Assembly: GCA_010093485.1 (NCBI GenBank)
Contig: MU001498.1
Span: 983,697 to 1,047,696 of the forward strand
Source: Karstenula rhodostoma CBS 690.94
Taxonomy: Eukaryota; Ascomycota; Dothideomycetes; Pleosporales; Didymosphaeriaceae
Length of the DNA: 64,000 bases
Direction of reading: 5' to 3'
This document shows, in pieces, positions 1 through 10,559 of this stretch. Under the pieces are notes generated by a model. It searched no databases. It was not told the DNA's origin and saw nothing but the letters and a program-made list of their open reading frames with translations. The translations under genes were made by a program, and so were the position numbers. The first letter of the stretch is position 1, and the number at the start of each line of letters is the position of its first letter.

Positions 1-2450
1 CCTTGTAGGTTTCATTGATCATTGGGATGCATATACTGACGAACCAAGGGCTGGATATTTTACGCGCAGTCCGAGTTCAAAGCTGTACCTGAAAAGCTCA
101 GACATCTTCGCTCAATCACCGAGCTGTCCTTTTCCTGCTTGGAGTATCATGTTGATGATGCCATGGAAAACATTGCCACTATACTCGAGGGCTATCCAAA
201 ATTCTTCGAAGAAAAACATCTGCACATGCTCTGGGAAATAATCACAAGCCAATGGGGTCTTGAGATTCTCAAGAACCTTGATGCGGAGACTGTTTCGTTG
301 GCAAGGATAATAGTCGCCTACGGTACTGAGCTGGTTGAGACGAAAAAACTCTACCAAGAGCCCGATAACGGTCATTATCAGCAAGTTTCGTGTAAGCCCG
401 ACAAGAGAGTCCGGATCCTGCTTTGAGTCTAACTGCTAATATCGTTAGCCTTTCTCCATGAACTACTCAAATATCATGAGCCGGTGGGCGTTGAGGATGA
501 AGTGGCCCTGATCGCGCTAGACTTCTGGAGCACATACATATCCGCGATTGCCGAAGAATCTTTCCTATACTCAGAAGGAGAGCACCCTCCGTGGTTTGTC
601 TTTGCAAGGGGCCATGTATTCCAGGCTATCTCTGAACTGCTGCAAAAGATCATCTATTCACCTCCAGAGGTCACCAAAACTTGGGACTCGGACTCTAAGA
701 AGACATTCAAAGTGTTTCGTATGGACGTCCGAGACATTACAATGGAGGCTTTTGAACTACTGCGGAATGAACTGACCGAGCAATTCATCGACTTTTCGAT
801 ACAAGCTCTGGAGGCAAAGCAGTGGCTCGAGCTTGAAGCAGGGCTCTTCTGTTTAATCTCAGTTGCTGACGCAGCAACTGCTGTTGACGACAAGCTCAGC
901 CGACTATTTGAACGACCGCTTTTCACTACGATCTCCGAGAACACCGGCATCCCTGCTGTGACAAGGAGGACGGCAGTCGACCTTGTCGCAGCCTTCAACC
1001 ACTTCTTTATGCGCAATCCACACTTCTTGTCGCAAGTTCTACCATTCTTACTTGGTGCTTTGGCGCAGCCGTCGCTCGCCCAAGGTGCCGCGAAATCCTT
1101 CGCTTCGCTATGTTCAGAATGCAGGAGGACGTTGACCAGCGAGCTTCCGTCTTTCTTCCAGATGTATGACCAATTCCTTACGTATGCTACTGCAGAGGAG
1201 TCTACAAAGAGCAAAGTATTAGAGGGAATTGCGGCAATCGTGCAGGCGGAATCGTCCGAGGAAAAGCAACTGGCCGGTCTACAACACTTGTTCCAGTATG
1301 TCGCACAAGATGCGATGCAAGCTCTGAATCTCACCAAAGATGGCAACGATGCAGAGCAAGGGCTAGTGCTTGCCCTGACCGCTTTGAAGTGTCTCTCTTG
1401 TATCGGTAAGGCGCTTCAAGCACCAGATGACGGCGTTGTCGACTTGGATGGAGTCGCTGATGGATCGTCGTTTTGGACGCAAGGCCCCGGAAAGGACATA
1501 CAAACCCAGATTCTCAACTTCATCACCTACCTCACCCAGGTGTTCCCTGCTAACGACGAAATCATTGAGTCGGCTTGCAATAGTCTGCGTGCTGGTTTCA
1601 AAGAAATGGGCCCAGGACCTTTTGTGTTACCTCCAGGTGCCGCTGTCGACTACATCACAAGGACTACGCTACAGACGCCTCGGCTGACATATGTATTGGA
1701 GACGGCATGCTCCTGGGTCTCTTGCCACAAAGGATCAAGTGACTTCGAATCGCAAGCGCAACGCCTTCTCCATTACGATCTAGGGATCATGCAAGCGCTG
1801 CAACATCCAAGGAACGAACCAGAAGTGTCCGTCGGGTGCATTGAACTCATTCAGAGCTTCATCAAGCAGAACGCTTCCATCCTGAAACATGAACATCCGG
1901 ACGTCTTGAAGGGCACTTTCGATTTCTCTGTCGAATGCATCAAGTCGCCAGAAGTCTTGCCGAAGAGAGCCGCGGCCTCTTTGTGGAGGGACATAATTGA
2001 GAAGATCGCTAGTAGTGGCAGTCCAGATCAAGCGATGTGTCAAGAAATTGTTGATCATTTCGGCCAAGCAGTTACATCTGCACTGATCGCGAACATAAGC
2101 GGAGAGGTTGATGCGTCAAGCCTGGAACATATTGTCATCCCGCTTCGGAAGCTCATACAAAACGACCGTCACTCTAAAGCATACATAAGCTCTGCTCTTT
2201 CGGAGCAGCCACTCCTGCAGAGGGTGCAGGGTGAACCAGCAGTACAAGACATGGTTAGAAAGTTTATTGAGAGTTTGATGAGGTATGTTTGGTGCGCATG
2301 ATATTAACAGTGAGCTAATATTTCTACAGGAATGCGAAGAACTCGACTGCATTTAAGGAAGCAGTCAAGACATTCTGGCAGGGCTGCAAACAGCTTCAAA
2401 TGCAGTTCGCCCCGCAGACGATGCATCCAGGACATCGTTTCAATTATTAG
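1..2450 (+). CDS. Importin-13/transportin-3-like karyopherin, 3' part
   Basis: This is the C-terminal ~760 residues of a karyopherin-beta; the 5' end lies outside the window. Exons: ~1-4, 70-391, 449-2282 and 2330-2450. All introns have GT/AG ends and keep the frame, and the first shows a CTGAC branch site. The protein is almost entirely alpha-helical HEAT-type sequence. The stretch around EDEVALIALDFWSTY and the ending MHPGHRFNY resemble the importin 13 / Kap111 / Mtr10 group, which carries cargo such as SR proteins through nuclear pores under Ran control. The group is recognised by overall pattern; the exact orthologue (Kap111, Mtr10 or Pdr6) is not certain. It converges on the FUN14 gene with 29 bp between stop codons. 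Confidence 0.8.
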
Positions 2451-2479
2451 GACGGTTGGAATATCCGACCCTGAACATC

Positions 2480-3118
2480 TCAAAACTCTGCGAATGCGGC
2501 CAGCGCAAATGTCGCGCCAAAGGAGAGCTTGAAAGCAACGTTATCCTGGATCAATGACCGTACATTCGTCTCTTTGAGTCTTCGCTGCAAGAAGGAGTAC
2601 GGAACGAGATGAATACCGCGACTTTCAAGGAGCTGCGCAGATTTTTAGCTTCTTTCTTATCACCAAACACCCATAGACCTGCATAGACGGCGGCGGAGTG
2701 GCATATGGCACGCTCCAGCGTGCTTTCGGGATATCCCCTTCCCTTCGGCATAGCATGATATCAAATGAAATGAGAAACGAGGCTTCATACGTACCTGGAC
2801 ACACACAATCCCCAAACCAATCAAGATTGCTAGTGGCTTGCTGAACACACTTACACCCAGGCCTACAAGAACGCCCAGGATGCTGCCCATGCTGACCTGG
2901 CGGATTGCTCGGGGATTCGGCGCGCCTGAGGTCTTGATGAGTGGCGTTTGCGCTTCGCCAGCGTACTTGTTCTTAAGATCCGAGGTGATTTTTGACAGAG
3001 GGTCAGGACCGTCGCAGAGGATGGGTCGTCTCATGGTTTGCACTAAAAGTGGTGCTGAGAGGATGAAGGGAGTCGACAGCACGAGGCCACGACGAAGACC
3101 GGGGAGGAGGAATGCCAT
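2480..3118 (-). CDS. FUN14 family mitochondrial membrane protein
   Basis: Two exons, 3118-2795 and 2632-2480, give 158 residues. The N-terminus (MAFLLPGLRRGLVL) is basic and hydrophobic and looks like a mitochondrial presequence. Residues ~75-108 form a glycine-rich membrane hairpin (MGSILGVLVGLGVSVFSKP, then LAILIGLGIVCVQ). After the splice the family pattern continues with ESRGIHLVPYSFLQ, and a last hydrophobic segment ends in FALAAFAEF. FUN14 proteins sit in the outer mitochondrial membrane; FUNDC1 in animals is a mitophagy receptor, while fungal members are little studied. The intron is 161 nt, long for this window, but the phase-0 join LGIVCVQ/LLESRG matches the family. The gene is divergent from GPI7. 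Confidence 0.78.
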
Positions 3119-3630
3119 TGTGTTCTGATGCCTGGTTGACCCGAGATCTTTGATGTTCCGACGGTATTTCGCTTGTTGTGCGCTGGACCTCTGTTGCAAG
3201 TACACAGCAAGCTCTGATTGCAAATCCTGGTGGTGGCTTCCGGTGAAAGAGCGAGACCCAAGATTAGCGAGCAGGGAGAGATGCGCGCAACCGATTCGTA
3301 TTGGGCTCAAGCGTGGCAGAGTGCGATAGCGTCCCAATGGCGAACAGGACATGGAGACAGTCAACGTGCAAAGGCGGCGCGCAGATGCAGCCAGGATGAG
3401 TTGCTATGTAGTGATGTCATTGGCTGTCTGAGCGCGACGAACTAGGCTGGTCCTAGGCCTAGCGTTAGACCCTGACACTGCACGCGACGTGCGGGCAAGT
3501 TGAGGACTCTGTGTCCCCATCTCAACTTCAAGCTGCCTCAGCATGCCTTGAATAATTGCACAATTGAACCTGTCGTTCTAGCGAACTAAAACATAGGACT
3601 GGAGAACGTCTGCGCCTCGAAATCGCCGCA
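3119..3630. other. Divergent intergenic region, FUN14 / GPI7
   Basis: These 512 bp separate two divergent start codons and must hold both promoters. Short open frames cross it, but none has family resemblance or splice signals. No clear TATA or CCAAT element stands out. Confidence 0.5.
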
Positions 3631-6600
3631 ATGGCGCTCCGAAGGCTCCTCCTCGCTGCCGCGAACCTACTCATCCCCGTTGCGATTTTGATCTTCGCGA
3701 CGGGCTTCTTCCCTTATAAGCCGTTCATGCCAGGACTCGCTGAGTATGAGAAGCTAGGATGGGAGAATGTAATGGAGTGGAAGGAGGGCAGCGTACCTAA
3801 GGCGCCGTTCGACAAGCTGGTGTTCATGGTCGTGGACGCATTGCGGAGCGATTTCGTGTTCGGGGAGGACAGTGGAATGCCTTTTGTGCAGAGGTACGAC
3901 GCTTCGATGTCCTAAACTTGGGCTTGTGTGATCCAGTCATACTATACTAACATGCAACGCAGTCTTATCCGCGAAGGCACAGCCCTCCCCTTCACAGCGC
4001 ACGCCGCCTCCCCGACCATCACCATGCCCAAGGTAAAAGCCATCACTACGGGCTCCATCCCGTCCTTCCTCGACGTGATCCTGAACTTCGCCGAGTCGGA
4101 CACAAGCTCCACGCTCTCCACTCAAGATACGTGGCTCGCACAGCTGAAGGCAAAGGAAGGCGGGAAACTGGTCATGTACGGGGATGATACGTGGTTGAAG
4201 CTCTTCCCCGGCTTTTTCGAGCGCGCGGATGGAACAAGCAGTTTCTTTGTTTCGGTCAGTAGTTCTAGTCGAATAGGTTTGAGAATAGAAATTGATCGTT
4301 GTGCGTCGCAGGATTTCACCGAGGTGGATAACAACGTGACGAGGCATGTACCTGAAGAATTGCTGAACAGTGATTGGAACGCGATGATTATGCATTACCT
4401 GGGTCTCGACCATATTGGGCATAAGGCTGGTCCTAAAAGGTTATTGTTCACGAGCGTTGTGATGTGCAGAGACTGACTTTCTGTAGCCCTAATATGATCC
4501 CGAAGCAAAAGGAGATGGATGATATCGTCAAAGATATCTACTCGGCGATTGAAAACGAGGACCATCTGTCGAAGACGCTCTTCGTCCTCTGCGGGGACCA
4601 TGGTATGAACGAGGGCGGCAATCATGGTGGCAGTGCGGCTGGCGAAACCTCTCCAGCTCTCGTCTTCATGTCGCCTAAACTCAAGGATGTCACTCAACAC
4701 GCGAATAAAGTGAGCCCGACGAGACCCAGAGAGGGAGATAGAGAGTTTGAGTACTACCGAATGGTGGAGCAGAGTGATATCGCACCGACGCTTGCAGGTT
4801 TATTGGGCTTTCCGGTTCCGAGGAACAACTTGGGTATCTTTATCAAAGAGCTGCTGAACTTCTGGCCGAACAGTGAGCATGACGCATCGAAGCTTTCGAC
4901 TTGGGACTGATGGTGTAGGGACTGATCGAATACGTTTGCTGCTTAGAAATGCGAGGCAGATGAAGAGAATTGTGGAAGCTACATATCCGAGCTTGGATTT
5001 TGGAGACGAGTCGCGGGCTGTTGGCAAAGAGTGCAAACCGCCATTGGTAGGTCTCGAAAGCCACTAACAGCATTGATGCTAACTTCTACAGAGCGACGGA
5101 CAGGATCTGGCATGCAAATGGCGTGGTGTCGTGGATATCCTGTCGTTGTCTAGCAGACGTCTCACTGCAGACTTAAGAATAGACCAGCTCTACTGGGTAT
5201 GCCTGCCGCACCTAAGCATCATGCCTCTTCACTAACACTGGTCAGTTCATGGACGCTGCCCAAGAGAAGATGTCCAGCACAGCTTCTAATTACGACGTTC
5301 CACGTCTCATAATAGGCACTGCTCTCGCATTTGTCTCCGTACTTCTGACCTTGTTCACCCTTCCAGCTCTCCGCCCCATCACACCTTCTGGGATAGCCTA
5401 CGCGCTGACTCTCATCCTCTACGGCGTCCTTATGTTCGCCTCGTCGTATGTGGAAGAAGAACACAACTTCTGGTATTGGGCCGCTTCCGGCTGGTTTTTC
5501 TACCTTTTCATCGCTGAGTCACGCAAGGAGTGGCAGTCCAAGTTCGTCTTCCATCCAGCTATAATGCTCCTGGTCACTCATCGCATCATACGGAGGTGGA
5601 ACCAGACTGGGCAAAAGTATGCTGGCGCGGATGATATTGTGCATAGCGGGATCTTCCACGGAAGCTCGTCGTTCATATTATGGGCGCTGGTGGGCGCCAC
5701 ATACATGGACATCACGATACGGGTTTCCAGACACATCGCGCGCTCTGTCGTAGTGTTCGACAAAGGTAGCAACAACGAAGACCCGCAAGCCGTGGATGCA
5801 AACCGCTTCTTGGGGGTGGTTGCTGTGCTGCCGCTAGGGGCTACTGCGTTTATATTCAAGCTTGCATTTACTGCGAGGGAAGCCCCGGAACTCACCCACG
5901 GTATCAATCAAGGCCTCATCCAGTGGGTCGCGGATTTGAGTCTCGTGGATGTGGCAAGGATGGTGTTCGCGGGCACGGCGTTGAGCGCAGTATGGATCTC
6001 GATATCAGAGTGGAAACGGAAAAGAGACAGACGGGGTGAAGGCAGCGGCGGTACGTTATCCCTCCCAAGCCTCTTGCGAAGTATGCTCACTGGTCAGCAG
6101 ATCTTGCCATCGCCCTCTTCGACCTACTCTCCCTCTTCCTCATCACGCAGACCAAAGCCCAAAACATCCCTCTCTACCTCCTTTTCCGCTTCCAGTTCTT
6201 CTTCCTGTGTAAGTCACTCCTCTCTTTCCAGTGATTCCATCTAACACTACCAAGCCCTTCTCGACCTCACCCCCACAGCAATAACAACCACCACCCTCCT
6301 CCTCACCCAAACCTCCTTCTTCGCCCTCGGCAACTCAAACGCCATCTCCTCAATCGACCTCTCAAACGCCTACAACGGCGTCTCGGGCTACAACGTCCTC
6401 GCCGTCGGCCTCCTCCTCTTCCTCTCAAACTGGGCCGGGCCCCTGTACTTCACCGCTGCATCCTCGCTGCTTCTCTCCTCGCTTGGCCGCCCCCGCCGCA
6501 ACATCGCGATGGCCGAAGTCGACAGCCGCGACTGGGTGCAGAAAGAGCGGGAGCATCTGGAGAGGATGGCGCGGAGCGAGGAGGAAGGGAAGAAGAGGAG

Positions 6601-6823
6601 GGAGAGCGGGGAGGCGTGGGGAAGGCATGTGGCGCTGGTGACGCTGTGGGTGGGCGTCGCGACGGGGAGCGTGATGGTGGCGTGTACGGTGCTGAGGACG
6701 CATCTGTTTATCTGGACGGTGTTTAGTCCGAAGTATCTTTATGCGATGGCGTGGGGAATCGCGTTTCATTTTGGGGGTACGTTGGGGCTGGGGTCGCTGG
6801 TTTGGATGACGGGAAGGTGGTAG
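3631..6823 (+). CDS. LAS21: GPI ethanolamine phosphate transferase 2 (Las21/Gpi7)
   Basis: Nine exons give 927 residues: 3631-3893, 3963-4254, 4312-4439, 4487-4872, 4919-5046, 5092-5196, 5246-6050, ~6101-6208 and ~6255-6823. The enzyme adds phosphoethanolamine to the second mannose of GPI anchors in the ER membrane. After an N-terminal anchor (residues 5-27) comes an alkaline-phosphatase-type domain: FMVVDALRSDF (metal-binding Asp69), the nucleophile region around ITTGSIPSFLD, HYLGLDHIGHKAGP and CGDHGMNEGGNHGG. The C-terminal half is a multi-pass membrane region ending near 6823, with the family segment FFALGNSNAISSIDLSNAYNG. The acceptors of the last two introns each have an equally framed neighbour (6098 and 6279), so those exon starts may shift by a few residues. 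Length fits the family. Confidence 0.92.
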
Positions 6824-7269
6824 GTGGATGGAGGGTTTGGAGTCACGCTTTGGGAATCATTAGGAGCAATGTTGGTTCAATAGATCAATGTTGTGTCTAG
6901 GTGTAAATTGAAAATGTAAATCACTCATCGATCCTTATATACTAGTGTGGCTATTACGATCTACCAAATGTGACGCTTCACGCGCTTTTGCAAACCGCGG
7001 CCTATCACGATCTACTTGCTAGTAAAAGGTGTCACAATTATAGGGAAGTAGATCATAGCGAACCGTGCGGGGATCTGATAAGTTAAACGCAGGAAGCACA
7101 TCTGCTAAGTATATAGCGGCGCTCTTCGCAGATGGAATTAAAATACATAATCAAAGGATTTAAGCATGCTAGCAAAAGTGTATCAAAATTTGGTAACTTC
7201 AGTCTGGTGGCAATTCTTCAAAAAGGATACTGACCAACTCCGAGTCGCTGCCAGTATATGCTCAACACG
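6824..7269. other. AT-rich intergenic DNA
   Basis: This 3' flank of GPI7 grades into AT-rich sequence. I see no gene, RNA or clear promoter, only the start of the AT-rich tract that leads into the palindromic element. Confidence 0.5.
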
Positions 7270-7565
7270 CTATTATGCTTTGCACATGTTCCTATACCAC
7301 CTTTACATAGAACAGAGGTCTTTAATATTAAGATATAACTTGTCAATTCCCACTATATACCTCCATATTAGATATATATTAATAAGGTATACTTGTTTTC
7401 AACATTTCGGTCCCCTAAAATAGAGCAAAATACCTTATTTTAGGGAGCCAATGTGTTATAAGCCAACAAGAAGGTAAATAAATGGAATTGACAAGTTATA
7501 TATCAATATTAAAGGACCTTTGTTCTATAGAAAGGTGGTACAGGAATATATAGAAAGCACTGATA
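7270..7565. repeat. Palindromic foldback element (~300 bp)
   Basis: Two ~80-nt arms are imperfect inverted copies. The left arm (7270-7352) contains ATAGAACAGAGGTCTTTAAT and GATATAACTTGTCAATTCC; the right arm (7484-7565) carries the reverse complements with few changes. A second inner inverted pair (about 7405-7430 and 7435-7465, centred on CCCTAAAATA / TATTTTAGGG) makes nearly the whole element self-complementary. It is AT-rich and has no coding capacity. It resembles a foldback element or MITE. I could not identify a target-site duplication. Confidence 0.6.
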
Positions 7566-7754
7566 CATATGATAATTAGAGCTAATTTTGTATAACATAG
7601 AGCGGGAAAAAAACGACGCATCAATCTCCGATCTTGAGGGCAATCCACAGTGCTGTAGTAAGTGCCACCAATAGAAGCCCGATCACGCCCATCACTGCCG
7701 TAGGTTGAACCGCTGCGTGGATTGTGTGGACCATTACTGCCCTTCGACAAGTGT

Positions 7755-9764
7755 CTATGCCCAATCCGGAGGTGGTGCGATATCATACACCTCTTGCATA
7801 CTCAGCCGACGGGGACGAGCACGATCGTCCTGGACTGTGCTTCCTCTTGCGGTGTCACTGCTTTGCCGTGCAGTTGTTGGTTTGGTTTGGCGAGAGAAGT
7901 CTTTCTGGTGGATGTCATCACTAAGCTGTACTCCAGCAGCACTTTGTTCTTCGTTGGCGTGTTCTTCGATCGGTGGTGTCATCCGTGGTAGTGGCACGGA
8001 TCGAGGAGTCCACGATTCCAAGCCAAGACCAATCTTCTCAATTTCGGTATTGTTAGGTATCGAACTATCAATTAGCGCTTGCTCTGTGCCCGAGACTACT
8101 CGTGATAATGGAGACTGAGCCCTAGTCCGTGGACTCGATTGACTTCGTCTTGAAGACATGCGTGGGGATTGAGAATGTGCCCTTGAATTTGGCGCAGCTG
8201 TCAAAGTTGTTAAGCGCGTTGGATCGTACGTGTGTAACATGGAAGTCGAACTATCTTTTCCGAAAGAGGTAGACTTTTGAGGCAGTAATGGGGGTTTGCG
8301 AAGAAGTAGAGACAGCCTGGGGTTGATGTAATTAGGCATGCTGGATCGCGGATCTCCTCTAGTCTTGTCTCGCAGTCGTTCTTGATCATATAACAAGACC
8401 GGTTTGTCCTCTAGTGGGTATTCCTTCCAATCTGCATGCTTGTCCCACCATTCCTTCTCGTCTTCTTTCACATCACCACCTGTGAAGAACTCGTGCAAGA
8501 GTGGTTGACCATACCCCGGATACGTCCATTCAAAATCCATGAGTCCGTCCATGACTTTTGAAGCGGAGATCGTATCCACAAGCTTAAGTGGAAGGCATCG
8601 CTTCTCCGGACCTCGACTAACTGCTGCTACAATGGCATTTTGAAACATACCGAGGATTCCGACACCAAGAAGATACCAGGTGTGTGATTTTATACCTGCC
8701 ACTGTGATCAATAGTGCAAGCCAGAGGATCGACTGCACCGACATCGTTATAATGGTGACCCAAAATCCGGCAGGTATATCCAGGAACATATAAGACTGTC
8801 TGACCGGCACGTCATTTGGCCATCTCTTCGGTCTCCCATTTTCTATAATAGGTCTGGAAAGCCAGCGTATCTTTTGCCAAAACCGATTTGAGCGTGGTGT
8901 TTCAGATGCCGCGAGCTCTTCTAGATCAATGGCATTACCCGCACCAATGACCACCATAATATGACGGGATCCATTTCCTGTAGTAAGCGCGATGTACTTA
9001 TGGGAACTCCCTCGTGTTGGTATTTTCTCCCCTTGCCATTGAGGTAAGCACGCTGTCAGCTGTACGAGTGACGTACCAACCGCAGTAATGAGCAACACCT
9101 CCCATTCCCGGTACAAGAGCACTGGAACGGCAGCCAAAACAAATTGAGCAACAATAATGACCATTCCAATCAGTCCTATCACCCCCGTTGCAGCCCTTGC
9201 TGTATTTTTGCTCATCGGATGCTCTGGTCCCGTTGTGTTGTTGCTTGTTAACTCATGACTTGCTGTATCATCACTCATAGGATGCTGCATATTCCTATGC
9301 GTTCGGGCTTTTCGTTTGAGTGCTGGAAAAAGACTTCGCAACAGCGTACCCAGGCTGAGTCTGCGAGTTGGCAGGGCACAGTACACTGATATGTGGATGG
9401 TTTTGTCTTCTTGAGGAAGTAACATTGATGAGTGGATCTCATCATCTCTCAAAATTCGGCCAATAATCCAATTGCGGTTTTCTCTGGTATACCCAGTCTG
9501 TAGATTAATGACCTTTGTTGGGTAGTCTGGTGCTGGAAGCAGTCGGCCATCGCCAAATAGACCGACCAGCGCGGTTAGCGAGTATGCAACCCAACCAAAG
9601 GAGAAGCAAACAGGCGTTAAGATACCGCCAGTTGTTTGCGCAAGAGCTTTCTGAACGATATCGCCTCCGATAAGAAGAAGTACGGAGAGGACATCGCTGG
9701 GATTGATCCATTGTGCGGATAACTGCTCCGCAGTCTGTGCTTCTCGGGTTGTGAAACGTGACAT
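7755..9764 (-). CDS. Multi-pass membrane protein of unknown function
   Basis: A single open frame gives 669 residues from the ATG at 9764 (MSRFTTREAQTAEQLSAQW). The frame stays open upstream to a TAA with no earlier ATG, so a short upstream exon is possible. Membrane segments are visible in PSDVLSVLLLIGGDIVQKAL, the GGILTPVCFSFGWVAYSLTA region, VIGLIGMVIIVAQFVLAAVP, EVLLITAVGTSLVQLTA and a long pair in the second half (FWVTIITMSVQSILWLALLI, YLLGVGILGMFQNAIVAAVS). The last ~170 residues are a Ser/Arg/Pro-rich tail that looks disordered. Proteins opening with a segment like WINPSDVLSVLLLIGGDIV are common in Pezizomycotina as hypothetical proteins; I know no function. It lies tail-to-head with the HET gene on the same strand and may be part of the same accessory island. 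Confidence 0.72.
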   Translation of the reverse strand: MSRFTTREAQTAEQLSAQWINPSDVLSVLLLIGGDIVQKALAQTTGGILTPVCFSFGWVAYSLTALVGLFGDGRLLPAPDYPTKVINLQTGYTRENRNWIIGRILRDDEIHSSMLLPQEDKTIHISVYCALPTRRLSLGTLLRSLFPALKRKARTHRNMQHPMSDDTASHELTSNNTTGPEHPMSKNTARAATGVIGLIGMVIIVAQFVLAAVPVLLYREWEVLLITAVGTSLVQLTACLPQWQGEKIPTRGSSHKYIALTTGNGSRHIMVVIGAGNAIDLEELAASETPRSNRFWQKIRWLSRPIIENGRPKRWPNDVPVRQSYMFLDIPAGFWVTIITMSVQSILWLALLITVAGIKSHTWYLLGVGILGMFQNAIVAAVSRGPEKRCLPLKLVDTISASKVMDGLMDFEWTYPGYGQPLLHEFFTGGDVKEDEKEWWDKHADWKEYPLEDKPVLLYDQERLRDKTRGDPRSSMPNYINPRLSLLLRKPPLLPQKSTSFGKDSSTSMLHTYDPTRLTTLTAAPNSRAHSQSPRMSSRRSQSSPRTRAQSPLSRVVSGTEQALIDSSIPNNTEIEKIGLGLESWTPRSVPLPRMTPPIEEHANEEQSAAGVQLSDDIHQKDFSRQTKPTTARQSSDTARGSTVQDDRARPRRLSMQEVYDIAPPPDWA

Positions 9765-10559
9765 CTGGGTAAGAGCTCGCCGGTCAGAACAGTCGGTGAG
9801 CCTCGTGAGAAGGATTTCCGGGACCTTTGGGGCAATTCTGAACGCAATCCAGATACGAGCGAGTTGAGAGAGTATTATAGTAAGTCGCGTGTGATGTGGA
9901 ACGGCTGGAACAAGCAGAAGTTGGCCTTGTTGCAAATCTGATCGCGTGATCCAGGGCAGCCTAAGGCAGCAACGTGGGAGCAAGACGTATGCGCCTCGTT
10001 ACGGACATTGTAGTAGTATCCGGTGAGCCGATGCGCTTGGCGCTCGATGCTCGAGTTATTTAAGTTGCACGCGCTCTCGTCATCTCGTATTACTCGGCGG
10101 ACTCGAGCGCCCCACGGAGCAGGGTGGTGTCCTCAGCCTGACGCCACCAGAATTTGGGGCCTTATCGCAGTAGGGTGATTGGTTTCGATGAGCTTGCATG
10201 CAGGCTAAATCATGAACATTGATAGTCTCCCGTCAGGGCAGGTGTAAAGCGGCCACCTTGCGCGTGGTTCGGACCAAACACACCTAACTATGTGGAATAT
10301 GAAAGCTTTACTTCAGCTATCCATCGCTTCCTTGGTAGCAATTTTCAGGAGACGAAAGTAGCCCTCTGCTTTGTGTCCTGGATTTACGGTGGACTTTCGA
10401 GGGTGTGGTTGCATGACAGCAGACCATATGCTCAGCTTTCAGACGAGCAATCCCAGAGATAGTTGTAGTGGACAGACCGACCGATTAAGAATAGCAACGA
10501 TAAAGTCAAAGAAGATTGAATAGGAAATGCTGAGAAGATACATCCTTCCTGAAGAAGGT
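9765..10559. other. Intergenic region between membrane protein and HET gene
   Basis: About 800 bp contain the promoter of the membrane-protein gene and the 3' flank of the HET gene. I see no convincing gene. Open frames here are short and without family resemblance. Confidence 0.45.

Noticed and set aside
654..1346. Minus-strand 230-codon frame
   Set aside because: It is a shadow of the karyopherin exon on the other strand.
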